A DNA stretch of 64,000 bases from Mycobacterium asiaticum (GTDB taxonomy: Bacteria; Actinomycetota; Actinomycetes; Mycobacteriales; Mycobacteriaceae). Within the stretch, counting starts at the first letter, position 1. Each line of letters begins with the position of its first letter. The stretch covers positions 55,582 through 119,581 of the forward strand of contig NZ_LZKQ01000071.1 in assembly GCF_001668675.1 (NCBI RefSeq). Reading direction: 5' to 3'. Made by a program: the position numbers and the translations under genes. Under the pieces are notes generated by a model that searched no databases, was not told the origin of the DNA, and saw nothing but the letters and a program-made list of their open reading frames with translations. Positions 43,428 through 52,942 of this stretch are shown here, piece by piece.

Positions 43428-44288
43428 GTGCTTTCCACGCCCTGGTCGCGGGACTTCGGCCTGCGGGTGCCGATCGTCAACGCGCCGATGGGCGGGGTAG
43501 CGGGTGGCCGGCTGGCCGCGGCGGTCAGCGCCGCCGGCGGGCTGGGCATGATCGGCATGGGCAGCACCGCCACCCGGGAGTCGTTGGCCGCCGAACTGCA
43601 ACAGGTGAGCGGCCGGTTCGGTATCGGCCTGGTGGATTGGGTGATGCGGCGCCAGGCCGGACTGCTGGACGACGCGCTGGCCGCGGCGCCGTCGCTGTTG
43701 TCGGTCAGCTTCGGCACCGACTGGACCTGGGTACGGCACGCGCACGAGGCCGGAATCACCACTGTCACACAGGTTTACGACGCCGACGGGGCGCGACGGG
43801 CGGCCGATGCCGGCATCGACATCGTGGTGGCGCGCGGTGCCGAAGGGGGCGGCCACGGCGAGGTGCGGCTCGCGACCCTGCCGTTGCTGGACGCGGTGCT
43901 GGACGCGGTGTCGGTGCCGGTGCTGGCCGGCGGTGGCGTCGCCTCCGCCCGGAGCCTGGCCGCGGTGCTGGCCGCCGGCGCCGCCGGCGCCTGGGTGGGC
44001 ACCCGTCTGGCCGCATGTCCGGAAGCGCTGAGCGGCGAGACGAACCGTCGGGCCCTGATCGACGCCGCCGGCACCGACACCCGGGTGACGAGGGATTTCG
44101 ACATCGCCGCGGGTCTGCCGTGGCCGGAACGCTTCCCGTCGCGCGTGCTGACCCGCGAGGTGGCCGGCGCGCCGGTCGACGCGGGTCAGGGCGTCGGCAT
44201 GGTCCGCGACGCGGCCACCGTCGGCGAGGTCATCGAGGAGATGTGTTCGGGCGCGCAGAGGTTGCTGGCCCGGTGGGCCCACACCTGA
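43428..44288 (+). CDS. Nitronate monooxygenase (2-nitropropane dioxygenase family)
   Basis: A 286-residue FMN-dependent TIM-barrel protein. PIVNAPMGGVAGGRLAAAVS is the N-terminal signature, VARGAEGGGHGE and PVLAGGGVASARSLAAVLAA bind the flavin phosphate, and GAWVGTRLAACPEAL follows. It is shorter than most nitronate monooxygenases (about 320-370). Its 3' end overlaps the converging ArsR-like gene by 59 bp. Substrate unproven; detoxification of nitronates is the family role. Confidence 0.82.
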   Translation: MLSTPWSRDFGLRVPIVNAPMGGVAGGRLAAAVSAAGGLGMIGMGSTATRESLAAELQQVSGRFGIGLVDWVMRRQAGLLDDALAAAPSLLSVSFGTDWTWVRHAHEAGITTVTQVYDADGARRAADAGIDIVVARGAEGGGHGEVRLATLPLLDAVLDAVSVPVLAGGGVASARSLAAVLAAGAAGAWVGTRLAACPEALSGETNRRALIDAAGTDTRVTRDFDIAAGLPWPERFPSRVLTREVAGAPVDAGQGVGMVRDAATVGEVIEEMCSGAQRLLARWAHT

Positions 44289-44955
44289 GCACCACGCAGC
44301 AGCGCATCGGCCGCGGATCCAGCCGCACGTCCGGCCCGTACGGGCTCAGCGCCTCGGCCAGCCCGCTGATCAGCGCGAGATTCATGCCGCAGGCCAGTTC
44401 CGTCTGCTCCTGGGCCAGCGCATGGAACGGGCAGTTGGCGAGTTCCACTTCGCCGTCGGCTCCCCGGGGTTCGTAGCCGTACTTGCGCAACATGTGCAAG
44501 GCCGCCTCGAACGCGTCGGTTGCGGTGGCGGGCTCTTCCGTGGCGGCACCGATGCTGCGACCGCAGGCATGGGCGAGTTCGTTGAGCACTTCGACGACGG
44601 GTTCACCGGACCGGGTCGCGCGGCTGATCGCCGCCGCCATCAGACGACCGGCCAGCTCGTACTCCCGTTGCGGGAGGCTGACCGCGATTTCCCGCTCGGC
44701 CCGTCGATACAGCTTGGAGGTGCGGCCGGCGCCCGGGCCGGACCGTCCGCTGGTGCGCGCATAGTCGCTGTCCAGTAGGCCCTCATCGGTGAGCCGGTCG
44801 AGGTGGAATTTTGCCTGATGAAGGGCGATGCCGACCGCGTCGGCGGCCTGATCGCGGCTCACCGGCGTCGATTGTGCGCACACGAACTGATAGAGCTGAT
44901 GGCGCACCGGGTCCGCGAGGGCTCCGATCCCGGCGGCGTCCCGCTGCAGTCCCAT
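44230..44955 (-). CDS. ArsR-like winged-helix regulator with Cys cluster (Rv2618-like)
   Basis: A regulator of about 241 residues from ATG 44955 (TTG 44964 is an in-frame alternative). The N-terminal winged helix is ALADPVRHQLYQFVCA ... IALHQAKFHLDRLTDEGLLD. The C-terminal part has NCPFHALAQEQTELACGMNL and RCCVVLRC, a cysteine set that could hold an iron-sulfur cluster. It shares a 94-bp intergenic region with the divergent DoxX gene, which contains three TTCTAAC motifs. Confidence 0.85.
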   Translation of the reverse strand: MGLQRDAAGIGALADPVRHQLYQFVCAQSTPVSRDQAADAVGIALHQAKFHLDRLTDEGLLDSDYARTSGRSGPGAGRTSKLYRRAEREIAVSLPQREYELAGRLMAAAISRATRSGEPVVEVLNELAHACGRSIGAATEEPATATDAFEAALHMLRKYGYEPRGADGEVELANCPFHALAQEQTELACGMNLALISGLAEALSPYGPDVRLDPRPMRCCVVLRCGPTGPATSARPNTSPR

Positions 44956-44964
44956 GACGTCCAA

Positions 44965-45032
44965 TTCTAACGGAGAAAATTGTTGACGCTACAACCTTGG
45001 AGTTCTAACGTTAGAAATATTATCCGTTAGAA
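44965..45032. promoter_or_regulatory. TTCTAACG operator array between ArsR-like and DoxX genes
   Basis: A 14-bp perfect palindrome TTCTAACGTTAGAA (45003-45016) is flanked by TTCTAACGG at 44965-44973 and its exact reverse complement CCGTTAGAA at 45024-45032. The divergent regulator is the likely binder. Confidence 0.7.
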
Positions 45033-45049
45033 ACAATAGGAGGCGTCCC

Positions 45050-45508
45050 ATGAGCGCTACCCACGACACCCGGCAGGCCTCCGGCCTGGCCACCCGATTG
45101 CACGATCCCGCGTACTCCGCGTTCCTGCTGCTGCGCACGGTGTTCACGGTCGCGCCGATCGTCTTCGGTCTGGACAAGTTCTTCAATGTGCTCACCCATC
45201 CGCATCACTGGAACATGTATCTCGCCGGCTGGATCGACGGGCTGATCCCCGGTAACGCGGACCAGGCCATGTATCTGGTCGGGGTGATCGAGATCGTCGC
45301 CGGCATTCTGGTCGCGGTCGCGCCGCGCTGGGGCGCCTGGGTTGTTGCCGCCTGGCTGGCCGGGATCATCGTCAACCTGGTCACCGGGCCGGGCTTCTAC
45401 GACGTCGCGTTACGCGACTTCGGGCTGTTGGTAGGCGCGCTCGCGCTGGGCAGGCTGGCGCAGGGCGTCCACACCGGGACCGTCGTCAGTCAGATCCCAC
45501 GCAGGTAG
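45050..45508 (+). CDS. DoxX-like membrane protein (Rv2617c-like)
   Basis: A 152-residue protein with about four helices in the DoxX/MauE style: LLLRTVFTVAPIVFGLDKFF, the YLVGVIEIVAGILVAVAP block, WVVAAWLAGIIVNLVTG and FGLLVGALALGRLA. A His-rich loop (LTHPHHWNMY) sits between the first helices. An AGGAGG ribosome-binding site precedes the ATG at 45050. It is likely controlled by the ArsR-like regulator through the shared operator. Function unknown, perhaps redox or thiol stress. Confidence 0.82.
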   Translation: MSATHDTRQASGLATRLHDPAYSAFLLLRTVFTVAPIVFGLDKFFNVLTHPHHWNMYLAGWIDGLIPGNADQAMYLVGVIEIVAGILVAVAPRWGAWVVAAWLAGIIVNLVTGPGFYDVALRDFGLLVGALALGRLAQGVHTGTVVSQIPRR

Positions 45509-45993
45509 CGGCGGGCGATCAGGCGCTGGGCCACCACCACAAACGGGCCACCGAGCTTGCTCCACCAGGTCGCCGGCCGCGAGAACGACGACACGTCGGC
45601 GTACACCGCATCGGTCGCGGGTTCGTACCGCACGGCGAACCGCTCCTCGCCGGTGGCCGGGTGGCCCGGCAGGGTCCCGTAGGCGAAGCCACGCGCGTCG
45701 GGCTCGTCGACCACGTACACCACCCGGCACGGCGCGCGCAGCAAACCCAGTGTCTTGACGACCACCACCGCAGAAACCGTCACGGTGTCGGAGCTGGCCT
45801 GCACGCCCAGGCCGGCTCCGCGCTGCATGCCCCAGTGCATCACGGCGTCGGCGGCCTGTTCGAAGCGATCCCGGCCGGTGCCGATCTGCGCCGACGCACT
45901 GAGGTGGCTGTAGCCCGGTGGCAACTGCGCGGCGGCCGTGGCGCCCACTTCCGGATAGGTCAGCTGCTGGTCGGCGAGCGCATTCAGGTCCAC
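45490..45993 (-). CDS. DUF1990 family protein (Rv2616-like)
   Basis: A 167-residue DUF1990 protein. LTYPEVGATAAAQLPPGYSH and FEQAADAVMHWGMQRGAG are typical, as is the ending PATWWSKLGGPFVVVAQRLI. The fold resembles lipid-binding START-like domains, but no activity is known. The GTG at 45993 is chosen because homology begins there. The 3' end overlaps the converging DoxX gene by 19 bp. Confidence 0.85.
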   Translation of the reverse strand: MDLNALADQQLTYPEVGATAAAQLPPGYSHLSASAQIGTGRDRFEQAADAVMHWGMQRGAGLGVQASSDTVTVSAVVVVKTLGLLRAPCRVVYVVDEPDARGFAYGTLPGHPATGEERFAVRYEPATDAVYADVSSFSRPATWWSKLGGPFVVVAQRLIARRYLRGI

Positions 45994-46025
45994 ACAGCCA
46001 GCTTGCCACGCGTACGGTTTGGGAC

Positions 46026-46889
46026 ATGGCAGCGGAAAATTCGGGAACTTTTGCACTGGGTGGCGACCTCTCCATCAACCGGCTCGGTTTCGGTGCGATG
46101 CGGCTGACCGGGAAGGGGGTGTGGGGCCCACCGGCCGATCGCGACGAATGTGTGCGGGTGCTGCGACGCGCGGTGGAACTCGGCGTGAACTTCATCGACA
46201 CGGCCGACTCTTACGGTCCCTACATCTCCGAGGAGATCATCCACGAGGCGCTGCACCCGTACACCGGCCTGGTGATCGCCACCAAGGCCGGGCTGCTGCG
46301 CACCGGCCCCGACATCTGGATCCCGCTGGGCAATCCGAGCTACCTGCGCCAGGAATGCGAGCTGAGTTTGCGGCGGCTGGGCGTCGAGACCATCGACCTG
46401 TTTCAGCTGCACCGCATCGACCGGAACTTCCCGCTGGAGGATCAACTGGGCGAACTGACCGCGCTGCAGGGCGAAGGCAAGATCCGCCACATCGGTCTGT
46501 CCGAGATCGACGTCGACCAACTCGAGGCGGCACGCAAGCTCGCCCCGATCGTGTCGGTGCAGAACATGTACAACCTGCAGACCCGCACGGCCGAGGACCT
46601 GCTGGAGGCCGCGACCGCCCAAGGCATCGGGTTCATCCCGTGGTTCCCGCTGGCGTCCGGCCCGCTGGCGGCACCGGACGGTCCGCTCAAGGACATCGCC
46701 TCGGCCCACCACGCGACGCCGTCGCAACTGGCGCTGGCGTGGTTGCTGAAGCGCTCGCCGGTTGTCCTGCCGATTCCTGGCACGTCCCAGGTGGCCCACT
46801 TGGAGGAGAACGTGGCCGCTGCCGACATCGACCTCACCGACGAGGAATTCGAGGCGCTGTCGGCTGCCGGTGCTGCGCAAAGCGGCTAG
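46026..46889 (+). CDS. Aldo/keto reductase
   Basis: A 287-residue NADPH-dependent aldo/keto reductase. The barrel start reads NRLGFGAMRLTGKGVWG, the catalytic Asp and Tyr are in FIDTADSYGPYISE, Lys in VIATKAGLL, and the histidine in LFQLHRIDRNFP. The C-terminal cofactor motif is VVLPIPGTSQVAHLEEN. Physiological substrate unknown. The ATG at 46026 follows a short divergent gap from the DUF1990 gene. Confidence 0.9.
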   Translation: MAAENSGTFALGGDLSINRLGFGAMRLTGKGVWGPPADRDECVRVLRRAVELGVNFIDTADSYGPYISEEIIHEALHPYTGLVIATKAGLLRTGPDIWIPLGNPSYLRQECELSLRRLGVETIDLFQLHRIDRNFPLEDQLGELTALQGEGKIRHIGLSEIDVDQLEAARKLAPIVSVQNMYNLQTRTAEDLLEAATAQGIGFIPWFPLASGPLAAPDGPLKDIASAHHATPSQLALAWLLKRSPVVLPIPGTSQVAHLEENVAAADIDLTDEEFEALSAAGAAQSG

Positions 46890-46904
46890 CAATACGGTGT
46901 TCTG

Positions 46905-47528
46905 GTGGCAGTCGACCATCAGCAACACCCCGGCGGCGGGTTCAACCCGCCCGAGCCGACCAGTAAGGGCGGGCCGGATTACGGCCGCTTCATCGAGGCG
47001 GTGCGCAGGCTGCAGGATCACGCGCGGGCGATCGATGCGCCGGACGCGGTGATCAGCGAAGCCGCCGACCGGCTGGAGAAGCTCTCGGCGCTGCTGGCGC
47101 CGTTCGACGCCGACGAATGGCACTCGCCGTCGGGCCGCCGGATGGATCTACCGGTCCGGGGCAACATCCTGAGCGTTCCGATGGATGCCAGGAAAACCGA
47201 GGATGGGCGGATCGAGGGCTGGGCCCGGTTCGCGCGATTCCACCTCGGCCGCAACGGCGCCGTGCACGGCGGCGCGCTCGGCCTGCTGTTCGACTCGGTT
47301 CTCGGGCTGACCGCGGCCTGGCTCACCGGCAGCCGCCGTCAGCGCACCGCCTACCTGAAAATCAACTACCGCAACATCGTGCCGATCGAAAAGGAGTTGC
47401 AGTTCTCCTCGGGGATCGACAGCGTGGAGGGCCGCAAGATCTTCGTGTCCGGCCGGCTTACCGACGGCGACACCGTGCTGACCGAAGCCGACGCGTTGTT
47501 TGTGCGGCTCAAGCCGGGGCAGCCCTGA
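46905..47528 (+). CDS. PaaI-like hotdog-fold thioesterase
   Basis: A 207-residue protein with a helical N-terminal extension and a C-terminal hotdog domain. [20 protein letters not shown] is the active-site helix region, and [18 protein letters not shown] and [13 protein letters not shown] complete the fold. It should hydrolyse acyl-CoA or acyl-carrier thioesters. The GTG at 46905 gives a natural length. Located 15 bp after the aldo/keto reductase, probably co-transcribed. Confidence 0.85.
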   Translation: MAVDHQQHPGGGFNPPEPTSKGGPDYGRFIEAVRRLQDHARAIDAPDAVISEAADRLEKLSALLAPFDADEWHSPSGRRMDLPVRGNILSVPMDARKTEDGRIEGWARFARFHLGRNGAVHGGALGLLFDSVLGLTAAWLTGSRRQRTAYLKINYRNIVPIEKELQFSSGIDSVEGRKIFVSGRLTDGDTVLTEADALFVRLKPGQP

Positions 47529-47602
47529 CGCACGACCCCGATAGCATTGTCCACCGATCGGTGTGTAAGCCCCGCCACCAAAAAGTATTGGAGACCAACC
47601 CG

Positions 47603-49657
47603 ATGAGCGCCCCCGCACAGCCCGTTCCGGCCGCCCCCATTCGGGTGCCCGCCGGGACTACCGCCGCGGCCGCGGTCGGGGAGGCGGGGTTGCCGAGGCG
47701 CGGGTCGCCGGACGCGATCGTGGTGGTGCGCGACGCCGAGGGGAAGCTGCGCGACCTGAGCTGGGTGCCCGACACCGACGTCGAGGTGATCCCGGTGGCC
47801 GCCAACACCGACGAAGGCCGCAGCGTCATCCGGCACTCGACGGCGCACGTGCTGGCCCAGGCGGTCCAGGATCTGTTTCCGGAGGCCAAGCTCGGCATCG
47901 GGCCCCCCATCACCGACGGCTTCTACTACGACTTCGACGTCAGCGAGCCGTTCACGCCCGAGAACCTCGAGGCGCTGGAAAAGCGGATGCGCCAGATCGT
48001 CAAGGAAGGGCAGCTGTTCGACCGGCGGGTCTATGAGTCCAAGGACGAGGCGCGCAAAGAGCTCGCCGACGAGCCGTTCAAGCTCGAACTCGTCGACGAC
48101 AAATCTGGTGACCCCGACGTCATGGAGGTCGGCGGGGACGAGCTGACCGCCTACGACAACCTCAACCCCCGCACCCGCGAACGGGTGTGGGGCGACCTGT
48201 GCCGGGGGCCGCACATCCCCACCACCAAACACATTCCGGCGTTCAAGCTGACCCGCAGCTCGGCCGCCTACTGGCGGGGCGACCAGAACAACGCCAGCCT
48301 GCAACGCATCTATGGCACCGCGTGGGAGTCGCAGGAAGCCCTCGACCGCCACCTCGAGCTGATCGCCGAGGCGCAACGCCGCGACCACCGCAAGCTCGGC
48401 GTGGAGCTGGACCTGTTCAGCTTCCCCGACGAAATTGGTTCCGGCCTGGCGGTTTTCCACCCCAAGGGCGGCATCATCCGCCGTGAGCTGGAGGAGTACT
48501 CCCGGCGTAAGCACGAGCAGGCCGGGTACGAGTTCGTCAACACCCCGCACATCACCAAGGAGCAGCTCTACGTCACCTCGGGGCACCTCGAGTGGTACGC
48601 CGACGGCATGTACCCCCCGATGCACCTTGACGCGGAGTTCAACGCGGACGGCACGGTGCGCAAGCCGGGGCAGGACTACTACCTCAAGCCGATGAACTGC
48701 CCGATGCACCACCTTATCTACCGGGCGCGGGGACGGTCGTATCGCGAACTGCCGTTGCGGCTCTTTGAATTCGGCAGCGTCTACCGCTACGAGAAGTCCG
48801 GGGTGATCCACGGGTTGACCCGGGTGCGGGGCATGACGCAGGACGACGCGCACATCTACTGCACCCGCGAACAGATGCGCGACGAGCTCAGCTCGGTGCT
48901 GCGGTTCGTGCTCGACCTGCTCGCTGATTACGGCCTCGACGACTACTACCTGGAGCTGTCCACCAAGGACCCGGAGAAATACGTCGGCTCCGACGAGGTG
49001 TGGGAGGAGGCCACCGAGATCCTGCGCGAGGTCGGCGAGGCTTCCGGGCTGCAGCTGGTGCCGGACCCGGGCGGTGCGGCGTTCTATGGCCCGAAGATCT
49101 CGGTGCAGGTGAAGGACGCGCTGGGTCGCAGCTGGCAGATGTCCACGCTGCAGGTCGACTTCAACATGCCGGAGCGCTTCGAGCTGGAATACACTGCCTC
49201 CGATGGGACCCGCCAGCGCCCGGTGTTGATCCACCGCGCGTTGTTCGGCTCGATCGAGCGGTTCTTCGGCATTCTCACCGAGCACTACGCGGGGGCGTTC
49301 CCGGCGTGGCTGGCGCCGGTGCAGGCGGTCGGCATCCCCGTTGCCGACGAGCACATCCCCTACCTGGAAGATGTTGCCGCACAATTGAGGTCGCATGGTG
49401 TGCGGGTGGAGGTGGACACTAGCGACGACCGGATGGCCAAGAAGATCGTCAACCACACCAATCAGCGGGTGCCGTTCATGCTGCTCGCGGGCGACCGCGA
49501 CGTGCAGGCCGGCGCCGTCAGCTTCCGGTTCGGCGACCGCACCCAGATCAACGGTGTGCCGCGCGACGCCGCCGTGACGGCCATCGTCGACTGGCTGACC
49601 AGACGCGAAAATGCTACGCCCACAGCCGAATTGGTGAAGGTACCGGACGGTGAGTGA
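47603..49657 (+). CDS. thrS: Threonyl-tRNA synthetase
   Basis: A 684-residue class II aminoacyl-tRNA synthetase charging tRNA-Thr. An N-terminal TGS-like domain is followed by the editing domain with [13 protein letters not shown] and the zinc-coordinating [12 protein letters not shown]. The catalytic core includes [17 protein letters not shown], and the C-terminal anticodon domain has [21 protein letters not shown] 47603 follows TTGGAGACC; an upstream frame is shadow. It heads an operon with the HIT and pgsA-pimA genes. Confidence 0.97.
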   Translation: MSAPAQPVPAAPIRVPAGTTAAAAVGEAGLPRRGSPDAIVVVRDAEGKLRDLSWVPDTDVEVIPVAANTDEGRSVIRHSTAHVLAQAVQDLFPEAKLGIGPPITDGFYYDFDVSEPFTPENLEALEKRMRQIVKEGQLFDRRVYESKDEARKELADEPFKLELVDDKSGDPDVMEVGGDELTAYDNLNPRTRERVWGDLCRGPHIPTTKHIPAFKLTRSSAAYWRGDQNNASLQRIYGTAWESQEALDRHLELIAEAQRRDHRKLGVELDLFSFPDEIGSGLAVFHPKGGIIRRELEEYSRRKHEQAGYEFVNTPHITKEQLYVTSGHLEWYADGMYPPMHLDAEFNADGTVRKPGQDYYLKPMNCPMHHLIYRARGRSYRELPLRLFEFGSVYRYEKSGVIHGLTRVRGMTQDDAHIYCTREQMRDELSSVLRFVLDLLADYGLDDYYLELSTKDPEKYVGSDEVWEEATEILREVGEASGLQLVPDPGGAAFYGPKISVQVKDALGRSWQMSTLQVDFNMPERFELEYTASDGTRQRPVLIHRALFGSIERFFGILTEHYAGAFPAWLAPVQAVGIPVADEHIPYLEDVAAQLRSHGVRVEVDTSDDRMAKKIVNHTNQRVPFMLLAGDRDVQAGAVSFRFGDRTQINGVPRDAAVTAIVDWLTRRENATPTAELVKVPDGE

Positions 49658-50204
49658 GCAGGAAGACACCATCCTGGACCGCGGCGTCGGCGAGCGCGAC
49701 CACCTGCAGCGGCTGTGGACGCCGTACCGGATGAACTACCTGGCTGAGGCGCCGATGAAGCGCAACGACGCCGCCCGGGCCGAACCGTTCACCGACATCC
49801 CGCAGATGTCGGACGAGGACGGACTGGTGGTGGCCCGCGGCGAACTCGTCTACGCCGTGCTGAATCTGTACCCGTACAACCCGGGTCACCTGATGGTGGT
49901 GCCTTATCGGCGGGTGTCCGAACTCGAGGACCTGACCGAGGCCGAGAGCGCCGAGGTGATGGCCTTCACCCAGAAGGCGATTCGGGTGATCAAGAAGGTG
50001 TCGCGTCCGCACGGCTTCAATGTCGGCATCAATCTGGGCCATTCGGCGGGCGGTTCGCTGGCCGAGCACCTGCACGTGCACGTCGTGCCCCGATGGGGTG
50101 GGGACGCCAACTTCATCACCATCGTCGGCGGATCCAAGGTGATACCGCAGTTGCTGCGCGAGACCCGCCGCCTGCTTGCGGACGAATGGGCCAGGCAGTC
50201 ATGA
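49650..50204 (+). CDS. HIT-domain AP4A phosphorylase (Rv2613c-like)
   Basis: A 184-residue histidine-triad protein with the motif [10 protein letters not shown] preceded by [12 protein letters not shown]. The mycobacterial orthologue cleaves diadenosine tetraphosphate by phosphorolysis. Fits with thrS, since aminoacyl-tRNA synthetases make Ap4A as a side product. The GTG at 49650 overlaps the thrS stop. Confidence 0.92.
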   Translation: MSEQEDTILDRGVGERDHLQRLWTPYRMNYLAEAPMKRNDAARAEPFTDIPQMSDEDGLVVARGELVYAVLNLYPYNPGHLMVVPYRRVSELEDLTEAESAEVMAFTQKAIRVIKKVSRPHGFNVGINLGHSAGGSLAEHLHVHVVPRWGGDANFITIVGGSKVIPQLLRETRRLLADEWARQS

Positions 50205-50217
50205 GACGGATGAGTTC

Positions 50218-50871
50218 ATGAGCAAGTTGCCGTTCCTGTCGCGGGCGTTCTTCGCCAAGATCACCGACCCGGTCGCCCGGGCGGCCCTGCGGATCGGGTT
50301 GACGCCGGATGCCGCCACGCTCATCGGCACCACCGCGACGGTGGCCGGGGCGTTGATCCTCTTCCCGATGGGCAAGCTGTTTGCCGGCGGGTGCGTGGTC
50401 TGGTTCTTCACGTTGTTCGACATGCTCGACGGTGCGATGGCCCGGGAACGCGGCGGCGGTACCCGGTTCGGCGCGGTCCTGGACGCGACCTGTGACCGGA
50501 TCAGCGACGGCGCGGTGTTCTGCGGGCTGTTGTGGTGGATCGCGTTCCACCTGCACGACAGGCTGCTGACCGTGGCCACCCTGATCTGTCTGGTGACCTC
50601 GCAGGTCATCTCGTATATCAAGGCCCGGGCCGAAGCCAGCGGGTTGCGCGGTGACGGCGGCTTCATCGAGCGTCCCGAGCGGCTGATCATCGTGCTTGTC
50701 GGCGCCGGGGTGTCGGATTTCCCGTTCGTCGCCTGGCCACCGGCACTGCCGATCGCGATGTGGTTGTTGGCCGTACTCAGCGTGATCACCTGCGCGCAAC
50801 GCCTGTACGCGGTGCGGACCTCACCCGGGGCCGTTGACCGCATCCCGCTGCCACGAAAGGGCGAGCAGTGA
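50218..50871 (+). CDS. pgsA1: Phosphatidylinositol-phosphate synthase PgsA1
   Basis: A 217-residue CDP-alcohol phosphatidyltransferase that joins CDP-diacylglycerol to inositol-1-phosphate, the entry to PI, PIM, LM and LAM. The signature DMLDGAMAR...GAVLDATCDRISD matches DxxDGxxAR-x8-GxxxDxxxD exactly. Six transmembrane helices are expected. ATG 50218 gives the M. tuberculosis length; ATG starts upstream overlap the HIT gene. Confidence 0.95.
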   Translation: MSKLPFLSRAFFAKITDPVARAALRIGLTPDAATLIGTTATVAGALILFPMGKLFAGGCVVWFFTLFDMLDGAMARERGGGTRFGAVLDATCDRISDGAVFCGLLWWIAFHLHDRLLTVATLICLVTSQVISYIKARAEASGLRGDGGFIERPERLIIVLVGAGVSDFPFVAWPPALPIAMWLLAVLSVITCAQRLYAVRTSPGAVDRIPLPRKGEQ

Positions 50872-51818
50872 TACCTCCGTCGGTGGGACTGAAAATGCCC
50901 GGACGCCCCCGCGAAATGCTGACCGGCACCGCGACCGGTTGGGCGTATGCGGCGGGCTGGATGGCCGTGCGGGCGCTGCCGGAGTTCGCCGCGCGCAACG
51001 CCTTCGACGCCGGGGCCCGCTACGCCGCGCGCCGCGGTGGGCCGGAGCAACTGCGCAAGAATCTCGCGCGGGTGATCGGGGTGCGGCCCGCGCAGGTGCC
51101 GGATTCGCTGATGCGCGCGTCCCTGGCGTCCTACGCCCGCTACTGGCGGGAGGCGTTCCGGCTGCCGACCATGGATCTGGCCGAACTGACCCGCCGGTTG
51201 GACAGCTGCACCGGGGGACAGGACAACCTGAACGCTGCGCTTGCCGCGGGCCGCGGCGTGGTGCTGGCGCTGCCGCACAGCGGCAACTGGGACATGAACG
51301 GGGTCTGGCTCTCGCAGACCTACGGCACCTTCGCCACCGTCGCCGAGCGGCTCAAACCGGAATCGTTGTACCGCCGGTTCATCGAGTACCGCGAAGGCTT
51401 GGGTTTCGAGGTGATTCCGCATTCCGGCGGCGACCGATCCCCGTTCGAGGTGCTGTGCGACCGGTTGCGGGCCAACCAGATCGTGGCATTGATGGCCGAG
51501 CGCGACCTCACCCGCACCGGCGTCGAGGTCGAGTTCTTCGGCGAAACCACCCGGATGCCGGCCGGGCCGGCCAAGCTGGCGATCGCCACGGGGGCGCAAC
51601 TGCTGCCGTCGCATTGCTGGTTCGAGGGTGACGGCTGGGAGTGCAACATGCAGGAACCTCTGGACTGCAGCAGCGGCGACGTCAAGGCGATCACACAGGC
51701 GCTGGCCCGTGAGTTCGAGACCAACATCGCCGCCAACCCCGAAGACTGGCACATGATGCAGCCGCAGTGGCTGGCCGATCTCTCGGACGAGCGGCAGGCG
51801 TGGTTGAAGGAAGCCTGA
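50868..51818 (+). CDS. patA: Phosphatidylinositol mannoside acyltransferase PatA
   Basis: A 316-residue LPLAT-like acyltransferase that acylates the 6-position of the inositol 2-linked mannose of PIM1/PIM2. Catalytic His and Asp region: VLALPHSGNWDMNGVW; the Glu of the charge relay is in LMAERDLTRTG. Membrane-associated on the cytosolic side. The GTG overlaps pgsA1 (GTGA) and the stop overlaps pimA, so the PIM genes are tightly coupled. Confidence 0.95.
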   Translation: MIPPSVGLKMPGRPREMLTGTATGWAYAAGWMAVRALPEFAARNAFDAGARYAARRGGPEQLRKNLARVIGVRPAQVPDSLMRASLASYARYWREAFRLPTMDLAELTRRLDSCTGGQDNLNAALAAGRGVVLALPHSGNWDMNGVWLSQTYGTFATVAERLKPESLYRRFIEYREGLGFEVIPHSGGDRSPFEVLCDRLRANQIVALMAERDLTRTGVEVEFFGETTRMPAGPAKLAIATGAQLLPSHCWFEGDGWECNMQEPLDCSSGDVKAITQALAREFETNIAANPEDWHMMQPQWLADLSDERQAWLKEA

Positions 51819-52942
51819 TGCGGATCGGGATGGTCTGCCCCTACTCGTTCGATGTGCCGGGCGGGGTGCAGTCGCACGTCCTGCAACTGGCCGAGGTGAT
51901 GCGGGACCGGGGGCATCATGTCAGCGTCCTGGCGCCGGTCGGCGAGGACACCGAACTGCCCGACTACGTCGTCTCGGCGGGGAAGGCCATCCCCATTCCC
52001 TACAACGGGTCGGTGGCCCGGGTGCGGTTCGGCCCTGCTTCGTACCGTGCGGTCAAGAAGTGGCTGGCCGAAGGCGAGTTCGATGTGCTGCACGTGCACG
52101 AGCCCAGCGCGCCGAGTCTGTCACTGCTGGCACTGAACATCGCCGAGGGCCCGATCGTGGCGACGTTTCACACTTCGGCCACCAAGTCGGTGGCCCTGTC
52201 GGTGCTGGGCGGCATGTTGCGGCCCCGGTTCGAAAAGATCGTCGGGCGGATCGCCGTGTCCGACCTGGCCCGCCGCTGGCAGATGGAGTCGCTGGGCTCG
52301 GATGCGGTGGAGATCCCTAATGGCGTCGACGTCGACTCCTTCGCGTCGGCCGCGCCGTTGGACGGATATCCGCGGCCGGGCAAGACGGTGCTGTTCCTGG
52401 GGCGCTACGACGAGCCGCGCAAGGGGATGACGACCCTGCTCGAAGCGATGCCTGCGGTAGTCGAGCGGTTCCCCGAGGTGCAGCTGCTCATCGTCGGCCG
52501 CGGCGACGAGGACGAATTGCGTACTCAGGCAAGCGGATTTGTCGACAATCTGCGGTTTCTGGGTCAGGTCGACGACGCCGGCAAGGCGGCGGCGATGCGC
52601 AGCGCCGACGTCTACTGCGCGCCGAACACCGGTGGTGAGAGTTTCGGCATCGTCCTGGTGGAGGCGATGGCGGCCTGCACCGCGGTGGTGGCCAGCGATC
52701 TGGACGCGTTCCGGCGGGTGCTGCAGGACGGTGAGGTGGGGCGGCTGGTGCCGGTGGAAGACGGTGCTGCGTTGGCCGATGCGCTGATCGAGGTGCTGCA
52801 GGATGACGCGCTGCGGCAGCGGTACGTGGCGGCGGGCACCGAGGCGGTGCGCCGCTACGACTGGTCGGTAGTGGCCAGCCAGATCATGCGGGTCTACGAG
52901 ACGGTCGCCGGATCGGGCGTGAAGGTGCAGGTGGCCAGCTGA
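51818..52942 (+). CDS. pimA: Phosphatidylinositol alpha-mannosyltransferase PimA
   Basis: A 374-residue GT4 (GT-B) glycosyltransferase moving mannose from GDP-mannose to the 2-position of phosphatidylinositol, the first committed PIM step. N-terminal domain: GMVCPYSFDVPGGVQSHVLQ; C-terminal donor site: LGRYDEPRKGMTTLLEA and the GGESFGIVLVEAMAA E-x7-E motif. ATG 51818 overlaps patA by one base. Confidence 0.96.
   Translation: MRIGMVCPYSFDVPGGVQSHVLQLAEVMRDRGHHVSVLAPVGEDTELPDYVVSAGKAIPIPYNGSVARVRFGPASYRAVKKWLAEGEFDVLHVHEPSAPSLSLLALNIAEGPIVATFHTSATKSVALSVLGGMLRPRFEKIVGRIAVSDLARRWQMESLGSDAVEIPNGVDVDSFASAAPLDGYPRPGKTVLFLGRYDEPRKGMTTLLEAMPAVVERFPEVQLLIVGRGDEDELRTQASGFVDNLRFLGQVDDAGKAAAMRSADVYCAPNTGGESFGIVLVEAMAACTAVVASDLDAFRRVLQDGEVGRLVPVEDGAALADALIEVLQDDALRQRYVAAGTEAVRRYDWSVVASQIMRVYETVAGSGVKVQVAS

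Noticed and set aside
47530..47602. T-box or other riboswitch in the thrS leader
   Set aside because: The leader after the previous gene is only about 74 bases, with no specifier loop or antiterminator visible.
47366..49672. A 768-codon frame antisense to thrS
   Set aside because: Long antisense frames are common in GC-rich DNA. The plus-strand ThrS has all expected motifs.
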